A stretch of DNA of 56,662 nt, from positions 1-56,662 of the forward strand of contig CAJKWK010000011.1 of NCBI GenBank assembly GCA_905203555.1, written 5' to 3'. Positions 16,930 to 25,917 of this stretch are shown here, in pieces. Below the pieces are notes generated by a model that was given only the letters and a program-made list of their open reading frames with translations, ran no database searches and had not been told where the DNA came from. This stretch comes from an uncultured Lachnospiraceae bacterium (lineage in GTDB: Bacteria; Bacillota; Clostridia; Lachnospirales; Lachnospiraceae). The position numbers were made by a program, and so were the translations under genes. Within the stretch, counting starts at the first letter, position 1. The number at the start of each line of letters is the position of its first letter.

Positions 16930-18549
16930 CTATCCCTTTCTGCGTGCCCGGTATTCTTTCGGAGAACATCCCTGCGTCTTCTTGAAGATATAACTGAAGT
17001 AATGCGGATCCCGATAACCCACCTCATAGCCAATCTCTGACGTTTTCATTGCTGAGCACATCAGATATTCCTTTGCCTTATTCATCCTCACTTCTGTCAA
17101 ATACTCAACAAATGTCTTTCCTACCTCTTTGCTAAATATAGAACTGAAATAACTTGGGCTCATTCCAACACGCATTGCTACCATATTCAGAGAAATCTCT
17201 TCTGTCATATAGTTTTTCTCAATTTCTTCTTTTGCAGCAACGATAATATCCGAATATCTTCTTCCACTCGCTTTATCGCGAAGATCGATTGCCTTTCTCA
17301 ACAATCTTTCCAGATATTCTTTCATCCCCCGGATACTTCCAATTCTCTGACTTGCATTCTGCAGCTCCTTCACTTCATTTTGCAAAGCATCTTTCTGATC
17401 GATTTTTTCACAAAATGATAAGATCACAATACAAATATCCATAACTACATACTGCCTTACCATAAGCGAACGCATATGCTCCTTCTCCAGCTGCATAGCA
17501 TAAGCCTCACAGAAATCTGCAACCTCTTCTTTTGTTCCGTTATTCAGGAATTTCTCAAGTATCATTCTGGATTTTCCCACTTCTACAAACCCTTCTACCG
17601 GCACTTCCCCCTCTTCATCCTGCACCTGTAGATCTGCGATCGAAATGATCTGATTCGACTTCTCCGTAAATCGGGATGCAAATACTTTATCTGCTTCCCG
17701 GAATGAATATTTTAATTTTCGCACTCGGTCTACGCTCTTTCCGATTGCTCCAAAATACTCAATCTGCCCCCATTTTTCCATCACATGATGAAGATGCTCA
17801 CAAAAACTCTGAATTTTCTCCTGCATCTTCTCTTCATCTTCTGCCATAACCAAGAAAGCCCATCCGAAAATTCCGCGCTGAAACATACAGATATCATGAA
17901 AAATACGAACTTCTTTTTCAATCTCTTCCCCAGCGTCAACCATCTGTTCCAGCATTTCCTGTTCGTCAGAATTCATAAGCAGCTTAAACAGGCAGATTGC
18001 ATAGCATGGCGCACTCAAATTCATTCCAAACTTTTTTCCTTCTTCGACAGCTTCACTCATCGACATTTCGCCAATCGTCAAACGGTCAAAAAGTTTAGCT
18101 TTTTTATTTTCCGTATTCTCCTGCATATCTCTGGAATAGCGGATCAACAGTTCTTTTTCTTCACGCTCCTGTAAAATGCTCTGCTTCACCTGTCTCAATA
18201 CATCCAGAAGTTGGGATGATGAGATCGGTTTCAGCAGATAATCCGTTACACCGAGCTTAATTGCTTCTTTTGCATACTGAAATTCATCATAACCACTTAA
18301 AATAATAATCTTAATATCCGGAAGTTCCGCTCGGATCAAACGACTTAACTCCAATCCATCCATAAAAGGCATCCGAATATCGGTAATTAATATATCCGGT
18401 TTTTCCTTCAAGATCAAAGGATATGCAAGTTCACCGTCACTGGCCTCTCCCACAAATTCATATCCTTCTTCCTCCCAGTCAATACTCCGTTTCACACCAT
18501 TTCGGATAATCATCTCATCTTCTACAAGGAATACTTTTATATCGTTCAT
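16930..18549 (-). CDS. AraC-type response regulator, YesN family
   Basis: 539 residues. The N-terminal receiver domain has Asp11, the phospho-acceptor Asp57 (DILITDIRMP) and Lys107 (YLLKPIS). A long middle region of about 300 residues follows. The C-terminal ~100 residues are two AraC-type helix-turn-helix units (LNMVAMRVGMSPSYFSSIF and TSEIGYEVGYRDPHYFSYIF). It lies between the binding-protein and kinase genes. Likely targets are the transporter operon (start 15297) and the GH43 operon (start 33678), because both have poor -35 boxes. GGGAGTGAG precedes the ATG. Confidence 0.92.
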   Translation of the reverse strand: MNDIKVFLVEDEMIIRNGVKRSIDWEEEGYEFVGEASDGELAYPLILKEKPDILITDIRMPFMDGLELSRLIRAELPDIKIIILSGYDEFQYAKEAIKLGVTDYLLKPISSSQLLDVLRQVKQSILQEREEKELLIRYSRDMQENTENKKAKLFDRLTIGEMSMSEAVEEGKKFGMNLSAPCYAICLFKLLMNSDEQEMLEQMVDAGEEIEKEVRIFHDICMFQRGIFGWAFLVMAEDEEKMQEKIQSFCEHLHHVMEKWGQIEYFGAIGKSVDRVRKLKYSFREADKVFASRFTEKSNQIISIADLQVQDEEGEVPVEGFVEVGKSRMILEKFLNNGTKEEVADFCEAYAMQLEKEHMRSLMVRQYVVMDICIVILSFCEKIDQKDALQNEVKELQNASQRIGSIRGMKEYLERLLRKAIDLRDKASGRRYSDIIVAAKEEIEKNYMTEEISLNMVAMRVGMSPSYFSSIFSKEVGKTFVEYLTEVRMNKAKEYLMCSAMKTSEIGYEVGYRDPHYFSYIFKKTQGCSPKEYRARRKG

Positions 18550-18566
18550 TTTTCACTCACTCCCGT

Positions 18567-19628
18567 CTAATACTCTCTTTGTTTTACGATGTTTTCTGTA
18601 ATTGCCTGTATCGTATATGCTTTTCCACCCAGCATAATTTCAAAATCTTCCGGCATATTCATATATACTTCTTCTGGTACATTCCATTCTTTTTGCAATG
18701 ACTCGCCGTTCTCAATCTGTTTAATCACTTTTTCTACATAATATCCATGCCATGGATTACACTCAGCATCAATCAGAATCTCTCCTGTCTGCACGCGTCG
18801 CAGCCCCTCCTGCGTGGCATCAAAAGAAATTACCTGAATATCGCCTCCCGGCCCCACGCTCTTCCCTGCATCCTTAATTGCCTCTATAGCGCCAAACGCC
18901 TCATTATCATTTTCACAATAAACAAAATTAATATTTTCATACTCACGCAGCATCTTCGACATCACTTCGTAGGCTTTCGCCTCCGTATATTCTCCGGATT
19001 CCTGAGCCAGCAGATTCCAACCATATTTTTCAGCTGCTTCTTCCAGCGCATTACTTCTTCCAATCTGTGCTGTAGCACCGGCTGTTCCCTGAATATTTAC
19101 GATATTCACCTCCGGAATCTGGTTTTGCTCCACATACTCCATCAAAGCCTTGCACGCCTTCTGCCCTTCCAAATAAAAATTAGATCCAATCCACGCTGTA
19201 TAAAGCCCTGCATCCCTGACAGATACCCTTCGATCAATAATAATCACCGGTATGCCTGCCCGTTTCGCTTCTTCCAATACTGTATCCCAGCCGGTTTCTA
19301 CCACCGGTGAAAACACAATATAATCCACTTCCTGCTGTATAAATCTTCGAATCGCCATAATCTGATTTGACTGCTTTTGTTTCGCATCCTCAAACAGCAG
19401 GTCATAACCTCGATCCGGCGTAAACATCTGCTTAATCGAGATCGAATTTGCCGTTCTCCAATTAGATTCTGCTCCTACCTGAGAAAATCCAACCGTAATC
19501 ATCTTTTCCTGTTTTTGGTGAAAATCTCGTCCTCTGTTTTCTCTCCGGTACTCATTTGCATTTACTGCCACTACAAGAATAGATACAAATAGAGCCACGC
19601 CAACCAATCTCGTCAATAACCTTTTCAT
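18567..19628 (-). CDS. Membrane-anchored YtfQ-like sugar-binding protein of the sensory operon
   Basis: 353 residues. A single N-terminal hydrophobic helix (about 5-24) without a lipobox cysteine suggests an uncleaved signal anchor or a secreted protein rather than a lipoprotein. The type 1 binding-protein domain is close to YtfQ (VGFSQVGAESNWRTANS, DYIVFSPVVETGWDTVL, PVIIIDRRVSVRDAGLY). It is homologous to the transporter lipoprotein at 14302-15297 but sits in an operon with a kinase and a regulator and no permease. I infer a co-sensor that presents the bound furanose to the kinase, as in three-component systems. GGAGG is 11 nt before the ATG. Confidence 0.85.
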   Translation of the reverse strand: MKRLLTRLVGVALFVSILVVAVNANEYRRENRGRDFHQKQEKMITVGFSQVGAESNWRTANSISIKQMFTPDRGYDLLFEDAKQKQSNQIMAIRRFIQQEVDYIVFSPVVETGWDTVLEEAKRAGIPVIIIDRRVSVRDAGLYTAWIGSNFYLEGQKACKALMEYVEQNQIPEVNIVNIQGTAGATAQIGRSNALEEAAEKYGWNLLAQESGEYTEAKAYEVMSKMLREYENINFVYCENDNEAFGAIEAIKDAGKSVGPGGDIQVISFDATQEGLRRVQTGEILIDAECNPWHGYYVEKVIKQIENGESLQKEWNVPEEVYMNMPEDFEIMLGGKAYTIQAITENIVKQREY

Positions 19629-19682
19629 AATATATTCATCCTCCGTACCTCTTCAGATAAAACGCTCCCTATACTATCATTT

Positions 19683-19710
19683 ATTATAAAAGCATTTTTG
19701 TGATTGTAAC
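19683..19710 (-). promoter_or_regulatory. Promoter of the sensory operon
   Basis: Minus strand: GTTACA (19705-19710), 16 bp, perfect TATAAT (19683-19688). It lies about 55 bp upstream of the binding-protein ATG. Confidence 0.6.
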
Positions 19711-19761
19711 ATACTTTTCCTTTTGAAAACAGTTTATTTTTTTATTGCAAATCAAAAACAA

Positions 19762-19800
19762 CAAAAACGAGGGCTGATGTACCATCGTTACATCAACCCT
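19762..19800 (-). terminator. Terminator of the GH43 operon
   Basis: AGGGCTGATGTA (19770-19781) pairs with TACATCAACCCT (19789-19800) with one mismatch. On the minus strand the hairpin is followed by CGTTTTTGTTGTTTTTG. It separates the GH43 operon from the sensory operon. Confidence 0.75.
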
Positions 19801-19824
19801 ACGCTTTACTCTTACTACACTACT

Positions 19825-22800
19825 TTATTTCCGTTTCTTTCTAAAAAGAACAATCCCTGCTGCAAGTGCTGCTGCCATACATCCAACTACTATGCCAATC
19901 TTAGCATTATCACCGGTCTTGACAGTTTCCGGTTTCTTCGGATTTTCCGGTGTTCCGTTGTTGTCTGTATCACTCGGATTTTCCGGTTCTTGTGGTTCCA
20001 CTTGTTTCAAATTCTCAACGCCTTGTTTCAGTATGCGAACTGCCTCAGCCACATCTTCTTCTAAAGCATCTGGATTTTCTGCCACAGCCGCTGCAGCATC
20101 GTACGCCTCCTGAAATGCCTGATAACTATCTTCTGTATAAAGAGATGCATCCAAATCTTTATATGTCTCTAAGAGTTCAAGAAGTTCTGTCTCATCTCCC
20201 AGTACACCACCTGCTAATTCCATATCTCGGAGCACTCTGTTGTAAACTTTAATATTATCAAAAGCACCTTTAAAGTATCCATCTCCACCATAGAATGATT
20301 TTCCAAGATATGCTTTTAGGTTTTTTCCAAGATCTGACATCTCATTCTGCACATTCTCATTGTGACCAATCAACTGCTCTCCCAGATAGAGTTTCATATC
20401 CAACCCATCCATGATTAGCGTCAGATGCAGCCATTGATTCTGGATGGCACTATCCAGTTTTTCTGTAAATCCTTTTTCACTTCCCCAAGAACCTGTGGTA
20501 ATCACAGATTTGATGGAATCCTGTGTCGGTTTCAAGAAATAATATCTGTTACTATCCTGTCCGATTGTAAATGCAAAGTAATTTCCACTTACCTTTTCCG
20601 CTTTGATATCCATGGAAATAGAGAATGTATTTCTTCCATCGAAAAATCCTTCCGGAAATGCTGCATATGTTCCATTACTTCCATCTAAAGAAAGTACCTG
20701 AGAACCTGTTGTTTCATCTTTTACAAGCTGTGCATTTCCATTTAACAAACCTGTATTTTCATTTCCACTAATGTCTTCAATGTTAGTTCCGTTTATCGTT
20801 TCAAAATCGTATTCCAATACCGGTGCAAGTGATTCCTCTTCGTTATTTTCTTGCGCCAGATCTGACCATTTCTCCATCACTGCCTGGTATTCTTCCTCAG
20901 TTACAGGAATTGGTGTACCATGTCTTGCGCGGGAAGGCATACGGGATGCAGTTGCTTTCTCAAATACACCGGAAGACAAATCAGTTGTTACCAGCGGATA
21001 ATATCCGATTCCGCCGAAATCATCTACCAGCAGACACCATTTTCCATCCGGTGCGTCCTGTGGATTATATTTAAAAATTGTCGGACCTTCTACCCACTGA
21101 TTCTGATTCAGAGATTCTGATGCAATCGGTGTCCATTCGCCAAGCAGGGTGCTGCTCTTTTCTGCAAAAATAGATTTTGTCTTTGCACCCAATTCATTGG
21201 TATTTCCGCCTTCATTCTTTGTATAGCGGTAATACATATTTTCCTCATCATTATAAATAATGGTCGTATCGATACTGGACTCATCTTTCTCAATGAAAAC
21301 CTGTGGCTCGGTAAAGCTATAGAAATCTCTTGTTTTCGCATAGTAAACTCTTTGCTTTCCATAGTTATCATCCGGTGTTTTGGAAGACCAGTACACCACA
21401 TATTCTCCGGTAATTGGGTCATATGTAGCCTCCGGCGCCCAAGTACAGCCTGCATCGATAGATGCGCTGACTGCTACCATACGTTGTTCAGACCAGTTCA
21501 CCAAGTCGGTAGATTCCCAAACCATCAGAGACTGACTTCCGGCTGTCTGTGCTGCGCCCCATCCGTTTCCACCATTGATTTTCAAATCAGTTGCAATCAT
21601 ATAAAACTTATCACCTTCCGGAGAACGAATGATAAATGGATCACGCACTCCCTTTTCTCCCATTGTAGAAGTCAGAACGGGTTTGTTTTCATTCAAATCG
21701 TACCATTTATCTCCATTTTCACTGGCTGCAAAATAAATCTGCTCTCCGTCAGAATATCCCTCTCCCGCAAAGTATGCGAAAAAGTATCCTTTATAATCCT
21801 CTGCAGTCAACGCCTTCTTTGCAGCTTTTACAAGAAATGTAAAACTCTTTGTATCTGTTGCCTCACCAGCCTTCAAGGTTGCGGTCATCGTAACTTCTGT
21901 ATCTTCTGCCGGTCTTGTTACGGTTCCTGCCGGAGTTGCATCATATCCTTCATTGTCATGTGCCTCTATATCCACAATTTCCGGATGATCTGTTTCCCAT
22001 GTAATGCTCACATCATTGATTTCTTTCTCCGGAAGTGTAATATTTCCGTACACCGGATGATTGGTTGTGTCGTATGGAAGTGTTAAACTTTCTTTTGCCT
22101 CAGCCAGCTTTCCTTCATCGGAAGTGTCCTTCTTTTCGGCGCTGATTTTAAATGATTTCAGTGAACCGGTAAAATACGGATCCGGTGAATACAAGGACTT
22201 GCCAATATAACCACAAATAGTTCCATCAGTACCATCTTTTAAAATCTGCTGAATCGAATATCCCGTTTCCTTACTCTCTACCAGTGCGTCATTTAAATAT
22301 ACAGATAAAGTTCCTTGATCAAATGCCATTTTCACTGTATTATATGCACCCTCACGAATCTTCGCACTCTGTGCAAGTAAAATTTCATTTGTACTATCTT
22401 TGATACCTGCACGAAGATTTCCTTTGTTTGCATTATTTCCATTTCCGGTCTGTGCCGGACAAAGGAAGAGATAATTCTTTACATTGGGCCACTCTGTCAC
22501 CTTACTTCCCAATGTAAATAACCATGAATTTTCTTTGTTATTCGGAGACACCTTAAATTCTGCCTCAATCTCGAATACTTCCTTTTCAATCATTCCTGCC
22601 GGAAGTTCCACATATTTTCCATCTCCCAGATTTAATATCTTTGCCCCATCTTCTTCTGCAAAATCCTGATCTGTAATTCCATTTAATTTTGCATGATTTC
22701 CATTCCCTGACTTATCTGTCAAATATCCGTCCTTATGCGTCATATCATATTCTGCAACAATCCCCATTTCCCCTTCTCCGGCTGCATTCGCAACCGGTGT

Positions 22801-22866
22801 TGGGAGAATGGATAATGTCAATGCAGACGCCAACATCAACGCTCCACACTTTTTAAACATCCTCAT
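19825..22866 (-). CDS. Wall-anchored LamG-GH43-LamG glycoside hydrolase
   Basis: 1013 residues. Order: signal peptide (1-28, ending ANA), LamG/concanavalin-like domain (about 33-250), atrophied bacterial Ig domain (255-350), GH43 five-bladed propeller (355-690), second LamG (700-905), FIVAR-like helices (910-970), a Pro-rich linker, and a sorting tail of TVKTGD, a hydrophobic helix and RKKRK. Candidate GH43 catalytic residues are the Asp of GVRDPFIIRS (about 408), the Asp of SIDTTIIY and the Glu of VEGPTIF (about 593). The expected activity is arabinofuranosidase or a related furanosidase. The GH43 module closely resembles the second GH43 of the 1944-residue protein, pointing to duplication. 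It is the last gene of the operon. Confidence 0.87.
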   Translation of the reverse strand: MRMFKKCGALMLASALTLSILPTPVANAAGEGEMGIVAEYDMTHKDGYLTDKSGNGNHAKLNGITDQDFAEEDGAKILNLGDGKYVELPAGMIEKEVFEIEAEFKVSPNNKENSWLFTLGSKVTEWPNVKNYLFLCPAQTGNGNNANKGNLRAGIKDSTNEILLAQSAKIREGAYNTVKMAFDQGTLSVYLNDALVESKETGYSIQQILKDGTDGTICGYIGKSLYSPDPYFTGSLKSFKISAEKKDTSDEGKLAEAKESLTLPYDTTNHPVYGNITLPEKEINDVSITWETDHPEIVDIEAHDNEGYDATPAGTVTRPAEDTEVTMTATLKAGEATDTKSFTFLVKAAKKALTAEDYKGYFFAYFAGEGYSDGEQIYFAASENGDKWYDLNENKPVLTSTMGEKGVRDPFIIRSPEGDKFYMIATDLKINGGNGWGAAQTAGSQSLMVWESTDLVNWSEQRMVAVSASIDAGCTWAPEATYDPITGEYVVYWSSKTPDDNYGKQRVYYAKTRDFYSFTEPQVFIEKDESSIDTTIIYNDEENMYYRYTKNEGGNTNELGAKTKSIFAEKSSTLLGEWTPIASESLNQNQWVEGPTIFKYNPQDAPDGKWCLLVDDFGGIGYYPLVTTDLSSGVFEKATASRMPSRARHGTPIPVTEEEYQAVMEKWSDLAQENNEEESLAPVLEYDFETINGTNIEDISGNENTGLLNGNAQLVKDETTGSQVLSLDGSNGTYAAFPEGFFDGRNTFSISMDIKAEKVSGNYFAFTIGQDSNRYYFLKPTQDSIKSVITTGSWGSEKGFTEKLDSAIQNQWLHLTLIMDGLDMKLYLGEQLIGHNENVQNEMSDLGKNLKAYLGKSFYGGDGYFKGAFDNIKVYNRVLRDMELAGGVLGDETELLELLETYKDLDASLYTEDSYQAFQEAYDAAAAVAENPDALEEDVAEAVRILKQGVENLKQVEPQEPENPSDTDNNGTPENPKKPETVKTGDNAKIGIVVGCMAAALAAGIVLFRKKRK

Positions 22867-22946
22867 TTTTCTTTAATCCTTTCCTCACCTTTTTCTAACT
22901 TTACCTTTTTCAGTAAATTTTTTATGATTTTTTTGTGTTTTTTTAT

Positions 22947-25889
22947 TTATTTCTTCGTTCTGCGTTTCTGAAGCACTACGATACAGCCAAGCACTGAAAC
23001 ACCAAGAAGTAAAATCCAAGGCATACTCTGTGTGGTATCTCCGGTCTGCACACTGCCTGATGGTTTCTGATTTCCATTACCACCTTCATTGTTCGTTCCT
23101 GTATTTCCCGGTTTGCCTGTACTTCCTGGTTTGTCCGTATTTCCCGGCTTATCGGTACTTCCCGGTTTTCCGGTTGCCGGAATTACCTGCACATCCTTCT
23201 TTGCATCACAATTCTTACAATGAATGGATTTGCTTCCGTCTTCTGTCGCCGTTGCCTCTTTATCAACCGTATACTCTGTTTCCCATTCATGTTCTTTCAT
23301 AGGAAGAATGGTATCTTTTTCTGAAATTTCTGTTGTGGCATCTTTATCCGCAAAGTATTTTCCACACTCTTCACAATACCAGTATTCGATATTTCCTGCT
23401 GCTGTACAGGTTGGTTCTTTTCCTTCCATCTTTGTCAAGTCATGAACATGTACCGGTGGCTCCTCTGCTGTCACTTCTACAGCTGTTGAATATTCCATGG
23501 CAAATCCACCGTATCCCGACACCTCATCTTTCGCTGTTACCGTTGCAGTTACAATTGTTTTTCCGGCTGCTGCCGCTGTCACTGTACCTTCCTCATAGAC
23601 AGCAATGTTTTCATCTTCACTGGCATAAGTAACCGTTACCATATCCTTTACTGCCTCCGGAATCTCCATCAGCTGTTCAGCATCTCCTACCTGCATTGAA
23701 ACTTTTGCTTTTGGCTCCACAATTGCGTCGAATGGATTTTCAACGGTTACATAATAAAGTTCTTCCATTGCCTGTTTCAAGTCTGTATAAGCTTTTTCCA
23801 CTGACTCATAAGTTGGCGTCTCCACTGCTGTTTCAGCTGCCGCAATTGCTGCCTGTAAATGCTCTTTTGATACATCTGTCAGATACGTCTGATCTACTTT
23901 CGCAGCCTCTTCAAGCAATGCTGTCAATTTTTCACTGTCTACTGCTTTTACAGTTACTTTGAAAGTAAGCGCTGCCTGTAAAACATTGCTGGATGCTGTT
24001 GCTGTCACCGTCACTTCCTGATCGGCTGACGGACTTGTTACAGTACCATCTGCTCCAATGATATCTTCATGGTCTGTACTCCAGCCCAGTGGGATTCCTG
24101 CTGCCGCTGTCGGAAGAGACAAATCATAATAAATCTCATTTTCACTGCTGTTCTTTCCAAGGATATCTTTGACATCCAAGGCTTTCTCTAAGTTCTTCTG
24201 CAGTTTCTCTGAAAATTCATCTGCAGCCTGCTGCTGTACTTCTTCCTCTGTCATAGCCAGACTATACACTTTTACCTCATCCACGAGCCCTGCATATTCC
24301 GCATCCCAGTTATTGACACCAAGATAAATATCCTGATTTTCTCCTACCAGCGGAGCATTACTGTTCACTGTTCCTAAGCAGATTCCATCCAGATATGCAC
24401 TTAATTTTCCTGTGGATTCTGTCAACGTAATCTGATGCCATTCCTGATTCTGAATCATCGGGCTGAACAAAGTTGTATGAGAAGCATAAATACCGCCTTT
24501 TGCCCACACTTTAAAATTATCAGAGGCAATTGCACTTCCACGACCCATACCGGAAATTGCGATCCAATTCTCCGGATTATGATATCCGAGGAAGAGCATA
24601 CACTGATTTTCCAACATTGCAGTGTCTGCTTTTACCCATGCAGATACGGTATAATCTGTACCCAGATTTTCCTGATTCAACTTCAGACCATACTCTCCAA
24701 GCTGAATTGCTTTTCCGTCATGACCGTCTTTATAGACTGCCTCTCCATTGTACGCTTTCAGACCTGTTACAATCAAAGATGCTGCCTGTGCATCTCCTTC
24801 GGCTCCTTCTGCACTATTGGAAAGTTCATTTTCAAAATCAAAAACAGCTGTCAAACGACGGTTCAGACTATTTTCCACATAAACCATGGTCTCGGCTGTC
24901 TTTGTAACACTGCCAAGAGTTACTGTTGTGGTGATACTTGTTTCTCCTGCCTTTTGAGCGGTCACCACTCCTTCTTCACCTACAGTTGCAATTTCCGGAT
25001 TCTGGCTTTCAAATTTCACCTCTGCCCCGGCCTCTTCTGCAACTGCCGGCATATTCACTGTAATCTTTGAAGTTCTTCCTTTAATCGTATGCAATGCTTC
25101 TGTTACTGTAATGCCCTCTGCATCCAGAATATCTTCCGGTGTGATTTCCGGATTATATAGTTGAAGAACTTCCTGTTCACTCAGTTTACGATTGTATACT
25201 TTTATCTCATCTACCAATCCGTTAAATTCTGTATCCCAGTTATTCACACCAATATAGACATCCTGATTTTCTCCTGTCAAAGGAGCAATACTTCCACCTG
25301 TTCCTACTTCTTTTCCATCCAGATATGCCGTTACTCCATCATTTGAACCGGTAACAGTCAGGCAGTGCCATGAGGTATCAATTGTCATATTTCCAAAACC
25401 AGTCCAGCCAAATGATTGCCCGTTTCCACTTCCGTTTGTCCAGAATTTGCAGTTCGGCCCCAAACTTTCCGGTCCTGCAACTGCCAGCCATTTTTCCGGT
25501 GAATGATAACCTAAGAACATGACTGCTTCATTTTTTGCAAATTTCCCACCCGGTTTCAACCACATAGAAACGGAAAAATCATCTCCTAAATTCTGCTGAT
25601 TCAACTTTAGACCATAATCGCCAAGTTTTAACGCCTGCCCCTTATCCGTAACTCCTGCCTCATATGTAAGAGCTTGCTCATATGCGCCAAGTCCTGTGAC
25701 AATCGCCTCTGCCTGTCCCTGTCCGCTGATGCCATTGGTTAAATCCTTTTGATCAAAATCATAAGACGCCACCAATCCGTCTTCCAATGTCCGATTCTCT
25801 GCCTTAACGGACATGGAATTTGGAAATGCTGCTGAAGACATAACCAGCGCACCTGCAAGAAGTGCTGCTAATACTTTTTTTCTTTTCAT
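22947..25889 (-). CDS. Wall-anchored double-LamG surface protein without catalytic domain
   Basis: 980 residues. Order: signal peptide (1-30), LamG (about 38-245), Ig-like domain (255-345), second LamG (345-560) that is a clear duplicate of the first (both contain YGLKLNQ and IYLGVNNWD/VYIGVNNWD), atrophied Ig domain (570-650), FIVAR-like helices (655-720), Big2-like domain (725-815), a Cys-rich module with paired CxxC (YCEECGKYFADKDA and HCKNCDAK, 825-900), a GKPGSTDKPGNT-type linker and the sorting tail SVQTGD. I see no GH43 or other catalytic module, so it is probably a glycan-binding adhesin or scaffold. It is co-transcribed with three GH43 genes (28 bp after the gene upstream, 80 bp before the next). 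GGAAAGGAGA precedes the ATG. Confidence 0.82.
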   Translation of the reverse strand: MKRKKVLAALLAGALVMSSAAFPNSMSVKAENRTLEDGLVASYDFDQKDLTNGISGQGQAEAIVTGLGAYEQALTYEAGVTDKGQALKLGDYGLKLNQQNLGDDFSVSMWLKPGGKFAKNEAVMFLGYHSPEKWLAVAGPESLGPNCKFWTNGSGNGQSFGWTGFGNMTIDTSWHCLTVTGSNDGVTAYLDGKEVGTGGSIAPLTGENQDVYIGVNNWDTEFNGLVDEIKVYNRKLSEQEVLQLYNPEITPEDILDAEGITVTEALHTIKGRTSKITVNMPAVAEEAGAEVKFESQNPEIATVGEEGVVTAQKAGETSITTTVTLGSVTKTAETMVYVENSLNRRLTAVFDFENELSNSAEGAEGDAQAASLIVTGLKAYNGEAVYKDGHDGKAIQLGEYGLKLNQENLGTDYTVSAWVKADTAMLENQCMLFLGYHNPENWIAISGMGRGSAIASDNFKVWAKGGIYASHTTLFSPMIQNQEWHQITLTESTGKLSAYLDGICLGTVNSNAPLVGENQDIYLGVNNWDAEYAGLVDEVKVYSLAMTEEEVQQQAADEFSEKLQKNLEKALDVKDILGKNSSENEIYYDLSLPTAAAGIPLGWSTDHEDIIGADGTVTSPSADQEVTVTATASSNVLQAALTFKVTVKAVDSEKLTALLEEAAKVDQTYLTDVSKEHLQAAIAAAETAVETPTYESVEKAYTDLKQAMEELYYVTVENPFDAIVEPKAKVSMQVGDAEQLMEIPEAVKDMVTVTYASEDENIAVYEEGTVTAAAAGKTIVTATVTAKDEVSGYGGFAMEYSTAVEVTAEEPPVHVHDLTKMEGKEPTCTAAGNIEYWYCEECGKYFADKDATTEISEKDTILPMKEHEWETEYTVDKEATATEDGSKSIHCKNCDAKKDVQVIPATGKPGSTDKPGNTDKPGSTGKPGNTGTNNEGGNGNQKPSGSVQTGDTTQSMPWILLLGVSVLGCIVVLQKRRTKK

Positions 25890-25917
25890 TTCTTACTTCT
25901 CCTTTCCTATTGCCCGT

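Noticed and set aside
19640..19680. Possible CcpA cre site near the sensory promoter
   Set aside because: The AAAACGCT core matches only part of the cre consensus; too many mismatches to claim.
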